Assembly: GCF_005403045.1 (NCBI RefSeq)
Contig: NZ_BJCL01000001.1
Coordinates: 434,001-498,000 of the forward strand
Source: Pseudaquabacterium pictum
Lineage (GTDB): Bacteria > Pseudomonadota > Gammaproteobacteria > Burkholderiales > Burkholderiaceae_C
Length of the DNA stretch: 64,000 nt
Reading direction: 5' to 3'
The translations under genes and the position numbers were made by a program. Positions 52,209 through 62,433 of this stretch are shown here, in pieces. The notes below the pieces were generated by a model, which searched no databases, was not told the origin of the DNA, and saw nothing but the letters and a program-made list of their open reading frames with translations. Every line of letters starts with the position of its first letter. Position 1 is the first letter of the stretch.

Positions 52209-52973
52209 ATGAATCTCTTCAACCTGCAAGGCCAGGTGGCCCTGATCACCGGCTCGTCCCGCGGCATCGGCCGGGCCATTGCCGAGCGCATGGCCGAGCA
52301 TGGCGCCAAGGTGGTGATCTCCTCGCGCAAGCAGGAGGCCTGCGACGAGGTGGCCAAGGTCATCAACGACCGCCACGGCGCCGGCACCGCCATCGCCCAT
52401 GCCGCCAGCATCAGCAACAAGGCGGCGCTGCAGGGCCTGGTCGACAAGACGCTGTCCACCTGGGGCCGCATCGACACCCTGGTGTGCAATGCCGCCAGCA
52501 ACCCCTACTACGGCTCGCAGCTGGAGATCGGCGACGAGCCCTTCCGCAAGATCCTGGACAACAACATCGTCGCCAACAACTGGCTGGTGCAGATGGTGGC
52601 GCCGCAGATGCGCGCCCGGCGCGAGGGCAGCATCGTCATCGTGTCGTCGATCGGCGGCCTGCGCGGCTCCACCGTGATTGGCGCCTACTGCATCAGCAAG
52701 GCCGCCGACATGCAGCTGGCCCGCAACCTCGCCTGCGAGCTGGGGCCGGACAACATCCGCGTCAACTGCATCGCCCCCGGCCTGATCAAGACCGACTTCG
52801 CCAAGGCCCTGTGGGACAACCCCGAGCAGCTGGCCGCCCGCAATGCCGAGACGCCGCTGCGCCGCATCGGCGACCCGGACGAAATCGCCGGCGCCGCGGT
52901 CTACCTGGCCGCGCCGGCCAGCCGCTTCATGACCGGCCAGAGCCTGGTCATCGACGGTGGCGTGACCATCTAG
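52209..52973 (+). CDS. SDR-family oxidoreductase
   Basis: A 254-residue classical short-chain dehydrogenase with the NAD(P) motif [25 protein letters not shown], a catalytic serine in VSSIGGLRG, and Tyr-Lys in [10 protein letters not shown]. The C-terminal LVIDGGVTI matches DHRS4-like and acyl-modifying SDRs. GAGGAA just before ATG 52209 sets the start. It reads away from the MFE-2 type SDR and probably belongs to the same lipid or hydroxyacid pathway. Confidence 0.88.
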   Translation: MNLFNLQGQVALITGSSRGIGRAIAERMAEHGAKVVISSRKQEACDEVAKVINDRHGAGTAIAHAASISNKAALQGLVDKTLSTWGRIDTLVCNAASNPYYGSQLEIGDEPFRKILDNNIVANNWLVQMVAPQMRARREGSIVIVSSIGGLRGSTVIGAYCISKAADMQLARNLACELGPDNIRVNCIAPGLIKTDFAKALWDNPEQLAARNAETPLRRIGDPDEIAGAAVYLAAPASRFMTGQSLVIDGGVTI

Positions 52974-52989
52974 GTACGATGCCGGCCAC

Positions 52990-53799
52990 ATGGCCGGCAA
53001 CTCCCTCATCTGGATCGACGACCGCAGCCCGCTGCCGCCCACGGCGATGGCGCTGGGCGAGAGCAGCGAGGCGCCCGGCCTGCTGGCCGCCGGCGGCAGC
53101 GTCACCCCGCAACGGCTGGAAGAGGCCTACCGGCGGGGCATCTTTCCCTGGTTCAGCCCGGGCGACCCGCCGCTGTGGTGGGCGCCCGACCCGCGCATGG
53201 TGCTGCCGGTGGCCGAGTTCAGGCTGTCGCACTCGCTGCGCAAGACGCTGCGGCGCTTCATCCGCACGACCGGCTGCGAGATCCGCATCGACAGCGCCTT
53301 CCGCCAGGTCATGCAGGCCTGCGCCGCCACTCCGCGCGAGGGCCAGGACGGCACCTGGATCGTCGACGACATCCTCGACGCCTACACCGCCTGGCACCAA
53401 CTGGGGCGGGCGCACAGCGTGGAGACCTGGATCGACGGCCAGCTGGTGGGCGGGCTCTACGGCGTGGGCATCGGCCGGATGTTCTTCGGCGAATCGATGT
53501 TCGCCCACCGCACCGATGCCAGCAAGATCGCGCTGGCCGCGCTGGTGGCCTTCTGCCGCGCCCACGGCATCATGCTGATCGACTGCCAGCAGCACACCCG
53601 GCATCTGGCCAGCTTCGGTGCCCGGCAGATCCCCAGAACCGAATTTGAAGCGCATTTGTCCCGCACGCTGGGGGGCAGCCCGCCTGGGGCCTGGGCCTAT
53701 CATCCGGGGCTGTGGGCGCAGCTGGATCTGGGCCCGCCGGCCGACGGCGACGCCGCGCCGCCCACCACCCCCACCACCCTCCCCACCCCGCCCGCGTGA
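52990..53799 (+). CDS. aat: leucyl/phenylalanyl-tRNA-protein transferase
   Basis: The 269-residue enzyme transfers Leu or Phe from tRNA to the N-terminus of proteins beginning with Arg or Lys, the L/F branch of the N-degron pathway. Family segments are [60 protein letters not shown] (split here) and the C-terminal [18 protein letters not shown] Pro/Thr-rich tail of about 15 residues is lineage-specific. Its stop overlaps the GTG of bpt. Confidence 0.95.
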   Translation: MAGNSLIWIDDRSPLPPTAMALGESSEAPGLLAAGGSVTPQRLEEAYRRGIFPWFSPGDPPLWWAPDPRMVLPVAEFRLSHSLRKTLRRFIRTTGCEIRIDSAFRQVMQACAATPREGQDGTWIVDDILDAYTAWHQLGRAHSVETWIDGQLVGGLYGVGIGRMFFGESMFAHRTDASKIALAALVAFCRAHGIMLIDCQQHTRHLASFGARQIPRTEFEAHLSRTLGGSPPGAWAYHPGLWAQLDLGPPADGDAAPPTTPTTLPTPPA

Positions 53800-54566
53800 C
53801 CCACCCGAAGGAGCTCCCGCTATCGTCGTTGCAGTTCTATGCAACGGCACCGTATCCGTGCAGCTACCTGCCGGACCGGATGGCGCGCTCGCAGGTGGCC
53901 ACGCCCAGCCACCTGATCCACGCCGATGCCTATTCCGGCCTGGTGGCCAATGGCTTCCGGCGCAGCGGCATGTTCACCTACCGGCCCTATTGCGACAGCT
54001 GCCGCGCCTGCGTGCCGCTGCGCGTGCCGGTGGCCACCTTCGTGCCCACCCGCAGCCAGCGCCGCGCGCTCAAGGCCCACGGCCACCTGAAGACCCGGGT
54101 GCTGCGCCTGTGCTTCGTGCCCGAGCACTACCAGCTCTACCTGCGCTACCAGTCCGGCCGCCATGCCGGTGGCGGCATGGACCACGACAGCATCGACCAG
54201 TACACCCAGTTCCTGCTGCAGAGCAGGGTCAATTCCCGCCTGGTCGAGTTCCGTGACCCCGCGCCCGAGGGCAGCACCACCCCCGGCACGCTGCGCATGG
54301 TGTCGATCGTCGATGTGCTCAATGACGGCATCTCGGCCGTCTACACCTTCTACGACCCCGATCTGAAGGGCAGCCTGGGCACCTATGGCGTGATGTGGCA
54401 GATCGACCAGATCCGCCTGCTGAAGCTGCCGCACCTGTACCTGGGCTACTGGATCGCTGAGAGCGACAAGATGGCCTACAAGGCCGGCTTCGGGCCGCAC
54501 CAGTTGCTGACCGAGCGCGGCTGGGAGTGGCCTGAGCCGCAACCGCCCAGCCAGTCCCCGGACTGA
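53796..54566 (+). CDS. bpt: aspartate/glutamate leucyltransferase (Bpt, arginyltransferase family)
   Basis: The 256-residue protein tags N-terminal Asp or Glu with leucine for ClpS/ClpAP degradation. It shows [15 protein letters not shown], the [11 protein letters not shown] segment, the conserved [16 protein letters not shown] and [16 protein letters not shown]. The start is GTG 53796 within the aat stop (GTGA). Confidence 0.94.
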   Translation: MTHPKELPLSSLQFYATAPYPCSYLPDRMARSQVATPSHLIHADAYSGLVANGFRRSGMFTYRPYCDSCRACVPLRVPVATFVPTRSQRRALKAHGHLKTRVLRLCFVPEHYQLYLRYQSGRHAGGGMDHDSIDQYTQFLLQSRVNSRLVEFRDPAPEGSTTPGTLRMVSIVDVLNDGISAVYTFYDPDLKGSLGTYGVMWQIDQIRLLKLPHLYLGYWIAESDKMAYKAGFGPHQLLTERGWEWPEPQPPSQSPD

Positions 54567-54624
54567 CCCCGGCCATGCCCGGCGGTGGCCAGCCTCGCCA
54601 CACCCGCCCGCCTACAATCGAGGG

Positions 54625-55722
54625 ATGGCACTTTCCCCTGTTCCCGAACTCGTGGCCGAGCTGGCCGCCGGCCGCATGGTCATCCTCGTCGACGAGGAAG
54701 ACCGCGAGAACGAAGGTGATCTGGTGCTCGCCGCCGACCATGTGTCGGCCGAGACCATCAACTTCATGGCCAAGCATGGCCGCGGCCTGATCTGCCTGAC
54801 GCTGACCAAGGAGCGCTGCGAGCGCCTGCAGCTGCCGCCGATGGCCACCCGCAACGGCACGGTGCACGGCACGGCCTTCACCGTCTCGATCGAGGCGGCC
54901 ACCGGCGTCACCACTGGCATCAGCGCGGCCGACCGCGCCCGCACGGTGCAGGCCGCGGTGGCCAAGGACGCCCAGCCCACCGACCTGGTGCAGCCCGGCC
55001 ACATCTTCCCGCTGCAGGCGCAGGACGGCGGCGTGCTGATGCGCGCCGGCCACACCGAGGCCGGTTGTGATCTGGCCGCCATGGCCGGCTGCACGCCCGC
55101 GGCGGTGATCTGCGAGATCATGAACGACGACGGCACCATGGCCCGGCTGCCCGAGCTGCAGGTGTTCGCGCAGCAGCACGGCCTGAAGATCGGCACCATC
55201 GCCGACCTGATCGCCTACCGCTCGCACAACGAGACGCTGATCGAATGCCTGGGCGAACGCGGCCTGATGACCGCCCAGGGCAATTTCATCTGCCAGGCCT
55301 TCCGCGACCATTCCGGCGGCCTGCACATCGCCCTGCGCAAGGGCACCTGGCAGCCTGACGACGAGGTGCTGGTGCGGGTGCATGAGCCCTTCACCGCGAT
55401 GGACCTGCTCGATGTGGGCCGCAGCGCCCACAGCTGGCCGCTGCCCACCGCGCTGGCGGCCATCCAGGCGGCGCCGGCCGGCGTGGCGGTGCTGCTGAAC
55501 TGCGGCACCGACATCGCCACGCTGATGCCGCAGGTGCTGCCGCAGCAGGCCAGCCGCCCGCCGCGGCCGATGCAGATGGACCTGCGTACCTACGGCGTGG
55601 GCGCACAGATCCTGCGCCAGCTGGGTGTGCGCAAGATGAAGCTGCTGGGCAGCCCGCGGCGCATGCCCAGCATGGCCGGCTATGGACTGGAAGTCACCAG
55701 CTTCCAGGCCGCCGACCGCTGA
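54625..55722 (+). CDS. ribB: RibB with degenerate GTP-cyclohydrolase II domain (RibBX type)
   Basis: The 365-residue protein makes 3,4-dihydroxy-2-butanone 4-phosphate from ribulose 5-phosphate. The RibB half (1-205) is complete: [33 protein letters not shown]. The second half (about 210-365) aligns with RibA, but the zinc cysteines are gone: the place of the CxxxxxxxxxxCxC motif reads [19 protein letters not shown]. Riboflavin therefore needs a separate ribA elsewhere. ATG 54625 is 58 bases after bpt; no FMN riboswitch fits in that gap. Confidence 0.9.
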   Translation: MALSPVPELVAELAAGRMVILVDEEDRENEGDLVLAADHVSAETINFMAKHGRGLICLTLTKERCERLQLPPMATRNGTVHGTAFTVSIEAATGVTTGISAADRARTVQAAVAKDAQPTDLVQPGHIFPLQAQDGGVLMRAGHTEAGCDLAAMAGCTPAAVICEIMNDDGTMARLPELQVFAQQHGLKIGTIADLIAYRSHNETLIECLGERGLMTAQGNFICQAFRDHSGGLHIALRKGTWQPDDEVLVRVHEPFTAMDLLDVGRSAHSWPLPTALAAIQAAPAGVAVLLNCGTDIATLMPQVLPQQASRPPRPMQMDLRTYGVGAQILRQLGVRKMKLLGSPRRMPSMAGYGLEVTSFQAADR

Positions 55723-55741
55723 CCCTTCCCCGAAAGCATCC

Positions 55742-56206
55742 ATGCAACACGCCAACCAAGGCGAGGCCGTCAACCTGGACGGCAGCGGCCTGTCGGTCGC
55801 CATCGTGCAGGCCCGCTTCAATGCCGACATCACCGGCAAGCTGGCCGAGGCCTGCCTGGCCGAACTGGCCGCGCTGGGCGTGCCGGCCGCCAACATCCGC
55901 CATGTCACCGTGCCCGGCGCGCTGGAGGTGCCGGTGGCCCTGCAGGCGCTGGCCGACACCGAAGACTTCGACGCGCTGATCGCGCTGGGCTGCATCATCC
56001 GCGGCGAGACCTACCACTTCGAGCTGGTGGCCAATGAAAGCGGCGCCGGCGTCAGCCGGGTGTCGCTGGATGCCAGCCTGCCGGTGGCCAATGCCATCCT
56101 CACGGTCGAGAACGAGGCCCAGGCCTGGGCCCGCGCCGAAGACAAGGGCCGCGACGCCGCCCGTGTGGCCGTCGAGATGGCCAACCTTCTGAATGACCTG
56201 GGCTGA
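55742..56206 (+). CDS. ribH: 6,7-dimethyl-8-ribityllumazine synthase
   Basis: The 154-residue enzyme joins the RibB product with the pyrimidine intermediate to form lumazine. Landmarks are [44 protein letters not shown] and [15 protein letters not shown] 55742 is 19 bases after ribB. Confidence 0.95.
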   Translation: MQHANQGEAVNLDGSGLSVAIVQARFNADITGKLAEACLAELAALGVPAANIRHVTVPGALEVPVALQALADTEDFDALIALGCIIRGETYHFELVANESGAGVSRVSLDASLPVANAILTVENEAQAWARAEDKGRDAARVAVEMANLLNDLG

Positions 56207-56215
56207 AGACGCACC

Positions 56216-56731
56216 GTGACCGACTCTGCCCCTCCTGACCTGCCGGCACCGGCGCCCGCCAAGAAGGCCGCCCGCAAGCCGCAAGGCACCTCCGCCCGCC
56301 GCCGTTCACGTGAACTGGCGCTGCAGGGCCTGTACCAGTGGCTGATCAGCGGTGCCGATGGCGCCGAGATCGAGGCCCACCTGGCCGAGCACGACGGCTT
56401 CGACAAGTTCGACCGCATGCACTTCGACGCCCTGCTGCACGGCGGCATCGCCGAGGCCGCGGCGCTGGATGCGGCGCTGGCCAAGCATGTGGACCGGCGC
56501 ACGAAGGATCTGTCGCCAGTCGAGCATGGCGTGCTGATGATCGGCGTCTACGAGCTGACCCACTGCATCGACATCCCCTACCGCGTGGTGATCAACGAGG
56601 CGGTGGAACTGGCCAAGGCCTTCGGCGGCACCGATGGCCACAAGTACGTCAACGGCGTGCTCGACAAGTGCGCCGCCGACCTGCGGCCGGTGGAAGTGGC
56701 TGCGCGCCAGGCGGCGCGCCGGGGCGCATGA
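56216..56731 (+). CDS. nusB: transcription antitermination factor NusB
   Basis: The 171-residue protein is NusB with a lysine/proline-rich extension of about 25 residues before the conserved [16 protein letters not shown]. The core ends [30 protein letters not shown]. NusB with S10 binds boxA RNA in rRNA antitermination. GTG 56216; the ATG of the aminotransferase overlaps its stop. Confidence 0.95.
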   Translation: MTDSAPPDLPAPAPAKKAARKPQGTSARRRSRELALQGLYQWLISGADGAEIEAHLAEHDGFDKFDRMHFDALLHGGIAEAAALDAALAKHVDRRTKDLSPVEHGVLMIGVYELTHCIDIPYRVVINEAVELAKAFGGTDGHKYVNGVLDKCAADLRPVEVAARQAARRGA

Positions 56732-57909
56732 AGCTCGCCGGCCGGCTCGGGCACATCGAGCCGTTCTACGTGATGGAGTGCGCCAAGGCGGCGCAGCGCA
56801 TCGCCGCCAGCCCGGCCTGTGATCCGGCCCGCGGCGGCGAGCGCATGCTGTTCCTGAACATCGGCGAGCCCGACTTCACCGCACCGCCGCTGGTGCAGCA
56901 AGCCGCTGAGCGCGCCATCCGCGACGGGCGCAGCCAGTACACCGACGCCCTGGGCCTGCCGGCCCTGCGCGAGGCCATCAGCGGCTGGTATGCACAACGC
57001 TTCGGCCTGCAGATCAGCGCCGAGCGCATCATGGTCACGGCCGGCGCCTCAGCTGCGCTGCAGCTGGCCTGCCTGGCACTGTTCGAGGCGGGTGACGAGG
57101 TGCTGATGCCCGACCCCAGCTACCCCTGCAACCGGCACTTCGTGGCGGCGGCCGATGCGGTGGCGCGGCTGCTGCCCACCACCGCGGCCCAGCGCTTCCA
57201 GCTGGATGCGGCGGCGGTGGCCCAGGCCTGGACGCCGGCCACCTGCGGCGTGCTGCTGGCCAGCCCGTCCAACCCCACCGGCACGTCCATCCACCCCGAT
57301 GAGCTGCGGCGCATCGACACGGTGGTGCGCGGCCAGGGCGGCGTGACCATCGTCGACGAGATCTACCTGGGCCTGAGCTACGACGACACCTTCGGCCACA
57401 GTGCGCTGCAGCTGGGCGAGCACATCGTCAGCGTCAACAGCTTCAGCAAATACTTCAACATGACCGGCTGGCGCCTGGGCTGGCTGGTGCTGCCGCCGGC
57501 CATGGTGGCACCGATGGAACGGCTGGCGCAGAACCTGTTCATCTGCGCCAGCACCATCGCCCAGCATGCGGCGCTGGCCTGCTTCCAGGCCGAATCGATC
57601 GCCGAGTACGAACGCCGCCGCGCCGAGTTCCGCGCCCGGCGCGACAAGGTGGTGCCGGCGCTCAACGCCCTGGGCCTGCGCGTGCCGGTGGAGCCCGACG
57701 GCGCGTTCTACGCCTACATCGACTGCAGCGCCCACCACGCCGACAGCTGGGACTTCGCCTTCGGGTTGATGGACAGCGCCCATGTGGCGCTGACGCCGGG
57801 CCGCGACTTCGGCCGCGCCGACCCGCAGCGCTGGCTGCGGCTGTCCTTCGCCAGCAGCCAGGACAAGCTGGACGAGGCACTGCACCGCCTGCGGCGGGTG
57901 CTGGCATGA
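56728..57909 (+). CDS. PLP-dependent class I/II aminotransferase
   Basis: A 393-residue fold-type I aminotransferase. The PLP lysine is in [17 protein letters not shown], with DPSYPCNR and [14 protein letters not shown] as substrate-side motifs and RLSFASSQ carrying the carboxylate-binding arginine. Substrate unassigned; aspartate- or aromatic-type is most likely. It overlaps nusB upstream and ybgC downstream by four bases each. Confidence 0.9.
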   Translation: MKLAGRLGHIEPFYVMECAKAAQRIAASPACDPARGGERMLFLNIGEPDFTAPPLVQQAAERAIRDGRSQYTDALGLPALREAISGWYAQRFGLQISAERIMVTAGASAALQLACLALFEAGDEVLMPDPSYPCNRHFVAAADAVARLLPTTAAQRFQLDAAAVAQAWTPATCGVLLASPSNPTGTSIHPDELRRIDTVVRGQGGVTIVDEIYLGLSYDDTFGHSALQLGEHIVSVNSFSKYFNMTGWRLGWLVLPPAMVAPMERLAQNLFICASTIAQHAALACFQAESIAEYERRRAEFRARRDKVVPALNALGLRVPVEPDGAFYAYIDCSAHHADSWDFAFGLMDSAHVALTPGRDFGRADPQRWLRLSFASSQDKLDEALHRLRRVLA

Positions 57910-58328
57910 CGGCACCGGCCTTCCAGCACACCGTGCGGGTGTACTGGGAAGACACCGACGCGGGCGGCGTGGTGTTCTATGCCAACTACCTGAAGTTCTT
58001 CGAGCGTGCCCGCACCGAATGGCTGCGTGCCCTGGGCCTGGGCCAGCAGGCGCTGCGCGAGGCCACCGGCGCCATCTTCATCGTCAGCGACACGGCGCTG
58101 CGCTACTTGGCACCGGCCCGGCTGGACGACCTGCTGACGGTGACGGTGCAACCGGTGGACACCGGCCGTGCCTCGATGACATTGCAGCAACATGCCTGGC
58201 GCCACAATGCCGGCGATGCCGCACCCGTGCTGCTGTGCGAGGGCCGCATCCGCATCGGCTGTGTCGATGCGCAGAGTTTCCGCCCGCGCCGCTTTCCCGA
58301 ACCCGTGACCCAGGTCTTGCCACGATGA
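57906..58328 (+). CDS. ybgC: YbgC-family acyl-CoA thioesterase
   Basis: A 140-residue hotdog thioesterase with VYWEDTDAGGVVFYANYLKFFERARTEWLR, where the Asp after WEDT is catalytic. It is the usual first gene of the tol-pal cluster and is thought to act on short or phospholipid-derived acyl-CoA. ATGA overlaps on both sides. Confidence 0.93.
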   Translation: MTAPAFQHTVRVYWEDTDAGGVVFYANYLKFFERARTEWLRALGLGQQALREATGAIFIVSDTALRYLAPARLDDLLTVTVQPVDTGRASMTLQQHAWRHNAGDAAPVLLCEGRIRIGCVDAQSFRPRRFPEPVTQVLPR

Positions 58329-59011
58329 ACCAGGATTTTTCGATCATCACCCTGGTGATGCAGGCCGGCCTGGTGGTGCAGCTGGTGATGGCCGGGCTGC
58401 TGCTCACCTCGCTGGCCAGCTGGACGGTGATCTTCGGCAAGGTGTTCAGCCTGCGCAGCCTGCGCCGCGGCAACGACGATTTCGAACGCGAGTTCTGGTC
58501 GGGCAAGAACCTCAACGACCTCTACAGCGCCGCCAGCGGCAAGGCCGACAGCGCGCCGATGGAGCGCATCTTCGCCAGCGGCATGCGCGAGTTCCTGAAG
58601 CTGCGCGAGCGCCGGCAGGAAGCCAGCGCCCAGCTCGACGGCGCCCGCCGCGCCATGCGCGCCAGCCTGCAGCGCGAGCTGGACGTGATCGAGGGCAACG
58701 TCGGCTTCCTGGCCAGCGTGGGCTCGGTCAGCCCGTACGTGGGCCTGTTCGGCACGGTGTGGGGAATCATGCATGCCTTCGTGGGCCTGGCCAATGTGCA
58801 GCAGGTGACGCTGGCGACGGTGGCGCCGGGCATCGCCGAGGCGCTGGTGGCCACCGCCATCGGCCTGTTTGCCGCCATCCCGGCGGTGGTGGCCTACAAC
58901 CGCTTCGCCCGCGACATCGACCGCATCGCCATCCAGCTGGAGAGCTTCATCGAGGAGTTCTCCAACATCCTGCAGCGCAATGCCGGCCAGCCGCCGGCGC
59001 CGGGGCGCTAG
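58325..59011 (+). CDS. tolQ: TolQ, proton-channel subunit
   Basis: The 228-residue inner-membrane protein has one N-terminal and two C-terminal membrane segments; GFLASVGSVSPYVGLFGTVWGIMHAF and ALVATAIGLFAAIPAVVAYN are diagnostic for TolQ/ExbB. With TolR it powers TolA and outer-membrane constriction at division. ATG 58325 overlaps ybgC. Confidence 0.95.
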   Translation: MNQDFSIITLVMQAGLVVQLVMAGLLLTSLASWTVIFGKVFSLRSLRRGNDDFEREFWSGKNLNDLYSAASGKADSAPMERIFASGMREFLKLRERRQEASAQLDGARRAMRASLQRELDVIEGNVGFLASVGSVSPYVGLFGTVWGIMHAFVGLANVQQVTLATVAPGIAEALVATAIGLFAAIPAVVAYNRFARDIDRIAIQLESFIEEFSNILQRNAGQPPAPGR

Positions 59012-59014
59012 GCC

Positions 59015-59442
<428 letters not shown>

Positions 59443-59443
<1 letters not shown>

Positions 59444-60414
59444 TGGGCGCTTGGGCCGCCAGCCACGACGCCCTGCTGCCGCGGCAGGACAACCGCCTGG
59501 GCCTGGGCGCCGGCCTCGCCCTGCTGGCCCACGGCGGCCTGATCGGCGCGCTGGCCCTGGGCCTGAACTGGCGCCTGCCGACTGCCGATGTGGCGGTCAG
59601 CGCCGAGCTGTGGGCGGCGGTGCCGCAAGTGGCCGCCCCGGCCCCGGCCGAGGTGGCACCACCACCCCCTGCCCCGGCCCCAGCGCCTGCCCCACCACCG
59701 CCCGCACCCGCACCGCCCCCCGGTCCCACCGCCGCCGAGCGCCTGGCCGCCCGCGATGCCGAGATCGCGCTGGAGAAGGCCCAGGCCCAGCAACGCCTGC
59801 GCGACGAGGAGGAGGCCCGCCGGCTGAAGCAGCGGCTGGAGGCCAAACGCCTGGAGGAAGCCCAGGAGGCGAAACGCCAGCAGGACGCGAAGCGGGCGGA
59901 ACAGGTCAAGGCCGAGCAGGCGCGCGAGGCCAAACGCCAGCAGGACCTGGCCGCGCAGAAGGAACGCGACAAGGCGGAACGCGAGAAGGCGGTCGCCGCC
60001 AAGGCCAAGGCGGATGCCGAGGCCAAGGCCCAGGCCGAGCAGATCGCCAAGCTGCGCGAGGAGAACCTCAAGCGCATGATGGGCCAGGTGGGCGCCACCG
60101 GCGCAGCCAACGCCACCGGCAGCGCCAAGGCCGATGCGGCGCCGTCGGCCGGCTACGGCGGCCGCATCAAGGCGGCCATCCTGCCCAACATCGTGCAGCC
60201 CGACAAGGAACGCGGCAACCCGGTCACCGAGGTGGAAGTGCGCTGCGCGCCCGACGGCAGCATCGTCGGCCGCCGCATCACCAAGCCCAGCGGCAACCCG
60301 GCCTGGGACGAGACCGTGCTGCGCGCCATCGACAAGACCCGCCAGCTGCCGCTGGACAACGGCCGCATCCCGGCCACGATGACGCTGGTGTTCTCCCAGA
60401 ACGAGACACGCTGA
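59443..60414 (+). CDS. tolA: TolA, periplasmic-spanning subunit
   Basis: The 323-residue protein has one N-terminal membrane segment (LGLGAGLALLAHGGLIGALALGLNW), a proline/alanine-rich hinge (PPPAPAPAPAPPPPA), a long lysine/glutamate/alanine coiled domain II and a TonB-like C-terminal domain (YGGRIKAAILPNIVQPD...PATMTLVFSQNETR). tolB and pal do not follow directly; the next gene is a convergent lysR. Confidence 0.95.
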
Positions 60415-60429
60415 GCCGGGCGCGGCCGC

Positions 60430-61374
60430 TCACCGGGCGCGCCACTTGCCGGCATCCATCAGCAGGTCGGCATGGCCGCCCAGGTGCTCGACACAGAAGT
60501 CCACGAAGGCACGCACCCGTGCCGGCAACTGTCTGCGGTTGGGGTAGTGGATGAACAGCTGCCAGCCATCGATCTGGTGGTCATGCAGCAGCACCTGCAG
60601 CTGCCCGGCCTGCAGCGCCGGCAGGGCCATGGGCTGCGGCAGCTGGGCCACGCCCAGGCCGTCGATGCACGCCTGCTGCAGGCTGCGGAAGTCGTTGCAG
60701 ACCAGACGCCCGGGAAGCTGCACCAGCTGCACATTGCGCGCCCCGTCGCTGCGCTGCTGCAGCACCAGCGGCTGGGTGTGCTCCCGCCCCGTGATGCGCA
60801 ACATCAACGCGTCGTGCTGCTGCAGTGCCTCGATGCTGCGCGGCACGCCACGCGCCTGCAGATAGCTGGGCGCCGCGCACAGCAGCAGGCGGATCGGACC
60901 CAGCGGCCGGGCAACGAAGGCGGCGTCGTCCAGGCTGCCCACCCGGATGCCCACGTCCATGCGCTTGGGGATCAACGGCGTGGAGTCCTCGCTCAGCTCC
61001 AAGTCCAGCTGGATCTGCGGGTGCCGCTGGTAGAACTTGGGAAGCAGCGGCACCAGGTACTGGAAAGCCAGCGGCGAGACCACGCTGGCCCGCACCCGGC
61101 CGCTGGCCGCGCGGGCATCGCTGCTGGCTTCGCGGCAGGCCGCATCCAGCTGGGCCAGCGGCTCGCGGCACTGCTCCAGGAAGGCCTGCCCTTCGGCGGT
61201 GACCGTCAGCGCCCGGGTGCTGCGGGCCAGCAGACGCACGCCCAGGCGCTCTTCAAGCCGGCTGACGTTCTGGCTGACGGCCACCGCCGAGATGCCCAGC
61301 TCGCGCGCGGCGGCGGTGAAGCTGCCCAGCTCGGCGGTGCGGGTGAAATTGAGGATGCCACGCAGCGTCTGCAT
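60430..61374 (-). CDS. LysR-family regulator
   Basis: A 314-residue LysR-type regulator. The winged HTH is LRGILNFTRTAELGSFTAAARELGISAVAVSQNVSRLEERLGV (shown in parts), followed by the two-lobed co-inducer domain. ATG 61374 is preferred over the seven-residue longer start. It is divergent from a YciI-like gene with a T-N11-A dyad in between and probably regulates it. Confidence 0.88.
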   Translation of the reverse strand: MQTLRGILNFTRTAELGSFTAAARELGISAVAVSQNVSRLEERLGVRLLARSTRALTVTAEGQAFLEQCREPLAQLDAACREASSDARAASGRVRASVVSPLAFQYLVPLLPKFYQRHPQIQLDLELSEDSTPLIPKRMDVGIRVGSLDDAAFVARPLGPIRLLLCAAPSYLQARGVPRSIEALQQHDALMLRITGREHTQPLVLQQRSDGARNVQLVQLPGRLVCNDFRSLQQACIDGLGVAQLPQPMALPALQAGQLQVLLHDHQIDGWQLFIHYPNRRQLPARVRAFVDFCVEHLGGHADLLMDAGKWRAR

Positions 61375-61403
61375 CGCTGGATGGTAGGCCAGCACCGGTC
61401 AAT

Positions 61404-61416
61404 TGCAAAGATTGCA
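61404..61416. promoter_or_regulatory. LysR-type T-N11-A box
   Basis: TGCAA-AGA-TTGCA is a 13-base dyad of the T-N11-A form, between the divergent lysR-like and YciI-like genes and about 30 bases upstream of the promoter predicted at 61444-61472. Confidence 0.45.
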
Positions 61417-61443
61417 TTTGGAATCTATTCACCATTGCCTGCG

Positions 61444-61472
61444 TTGTGCGTTGCTTTCCGGTTTCCTAAAGT
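61444..61472 (+). promoter_or_regulatory. predicted promoter of the YciI-like gene
   Basis: TTGTGC (61444-61449) and TAAAGT (61467-61472) are 17 bases apart, followed by AAGGA at 61508-61512 before ATG 61520. Confidence 0.4.
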
Positions 61473-61519
61473 GGCTTCACCTTGCAGCGACAAGGCCCAC
61501 CAACCCGAAGGACACAACC

Positions 61520-61873
61520 ATGAAATTCCTGCTGCTCTGCCAGATCCAGCCCGCCGCCTTTGCCACTGTCTCGGCCGAAGACGAGCAACAGATGATGGAG
61601 GCCATGATGGCCTTCAACCAGCAGCTGACCCAGGCCGGCGTGCTGATCGCGGCCGGCCAGCTGGCGATGCCCGACACCGCCCAGAAGGTGTACGGCGACA
61701 ACGGCCACATCCGCACCCGGAGCGGCCCGGCCCTGGCCGGTGACACCCAGATCGGCGGCTACTACGTGGTCGACGTGCCGGGCGAGGCCGCGGCCACCGG
61801 CTGGGCGGCCAAGTGCCCGATCGCGATGTTCGGTGCGATCGAGGTGCGCGAGATCGTCTACGCGGCGGCCTGA
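61520..61873 (+). CDS. YciI-like (YCII-related) protein
   Basis: A 117-residue ferredoxin-like fold of the YCII family: MKFLLLCQIQ, MMAFNQQLTQAGVLIAAGQL, IGGYYVVDVPGEAAATGWAAKCPIA and IEVREI. Members of this branch have unclear roles. It follows its own AAGGA site and is probably under the divergent LysR protein. Confidence 0.82.
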   Translation: MKFLLLCQIQPAAFATVSAEDEQQMMEAMMAFNQQLTQAGVLIAAGQLAMPDTAQKVYGDNGHIRTRSGPALAGDTQIGGYYVVDVPGEAAATGWAAKCPIAMFGAIEVREIVYAAA

Positions 61874-61950
61874 GCCGACTGCGGCCACACATCCTTCACG
61901 CCCGCTCGCCTCCACCACCCGCCACAGCCTTGCTGATCAGAAGCCCCGCC

Positions 61951-62433
61951 ATGCAGATCGAATCCACCATCCTGATCCACGCCCCTGCAGCCAGCGTCTT
62001 CGCGCTCTACGCCGACGTCGCCAACTGGACCGACTGGGATCCAGACGTCAAGTCGGCCTCGATCAACGGCGCCTTCGCCAGCGGCAGCACCGGCGTGATC
62101 GTGCCCAACGGTGGCCCGAAGTCGACCGTGGTGTTCAACCAGGTGGTGCCCAACCGCGGCTTCCATGTGCTGTGCAAGCTGCCGCTGTGCCGCATGCGTT
62201 TCGAGCATGAATTGGTGCCCGCCGGCCAGGCCACCAAAGCCACCCACCGGGTGGTGTTCGAGGGGCTGCTGGCGCCGCTGTTCGGCCGCTTGATCGGCGC
62301 AGGCATGCGCCAATCCCAGCCGCACGCGCTGCAGTCGCTCAAGCGGGTGGCGGAGGAGCGGCTTTCAGCGCATGCGACGCCGCGCCGCACCCAGGCCGAC
62401 GGCGACCAGCCCGGCCAGCCACAGCGCCGTTGA
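61951..62433 (+). CDS. SRPBCC-family (polyketide cyclase/START-like) protein
   Basis: The 160-residue protein starts MQIESTILIHAPAASVFALYADVANWTDWDPDVK, the SRPBCC ligand-binding fold start, followed by the strands GSTGVIVPNG, NQVVPNRGFHV and RMRFEHELVPAG. The C-terminal 20 residues are basic and glutamine-rich. No catalytic residue recognised. Its last 69 bases overlap the convergent PEP-CTERM gene. Confidence 0.8.
   Translation: MQIESTILIHAPAASVFALYADVANWTDWDPDVKSASINGAFASGSTGVIVPNGGPKSTVVFNQVVPNRGFHVLCKLPLCRMRFEHELVPAGQATKATHRVVFEGLLAPLFGRLIGAGMRQSQPHALQSLKRVAEERLSAHATPRRTQADGDQPGQPQRR

Noticed and set aside
54567-54624. An FMN riboswitch before ribB
   Set aside because: Only 58 bases separate bpt from ribB, too few for the RFN element, and no conserved RFN sequence is visible.
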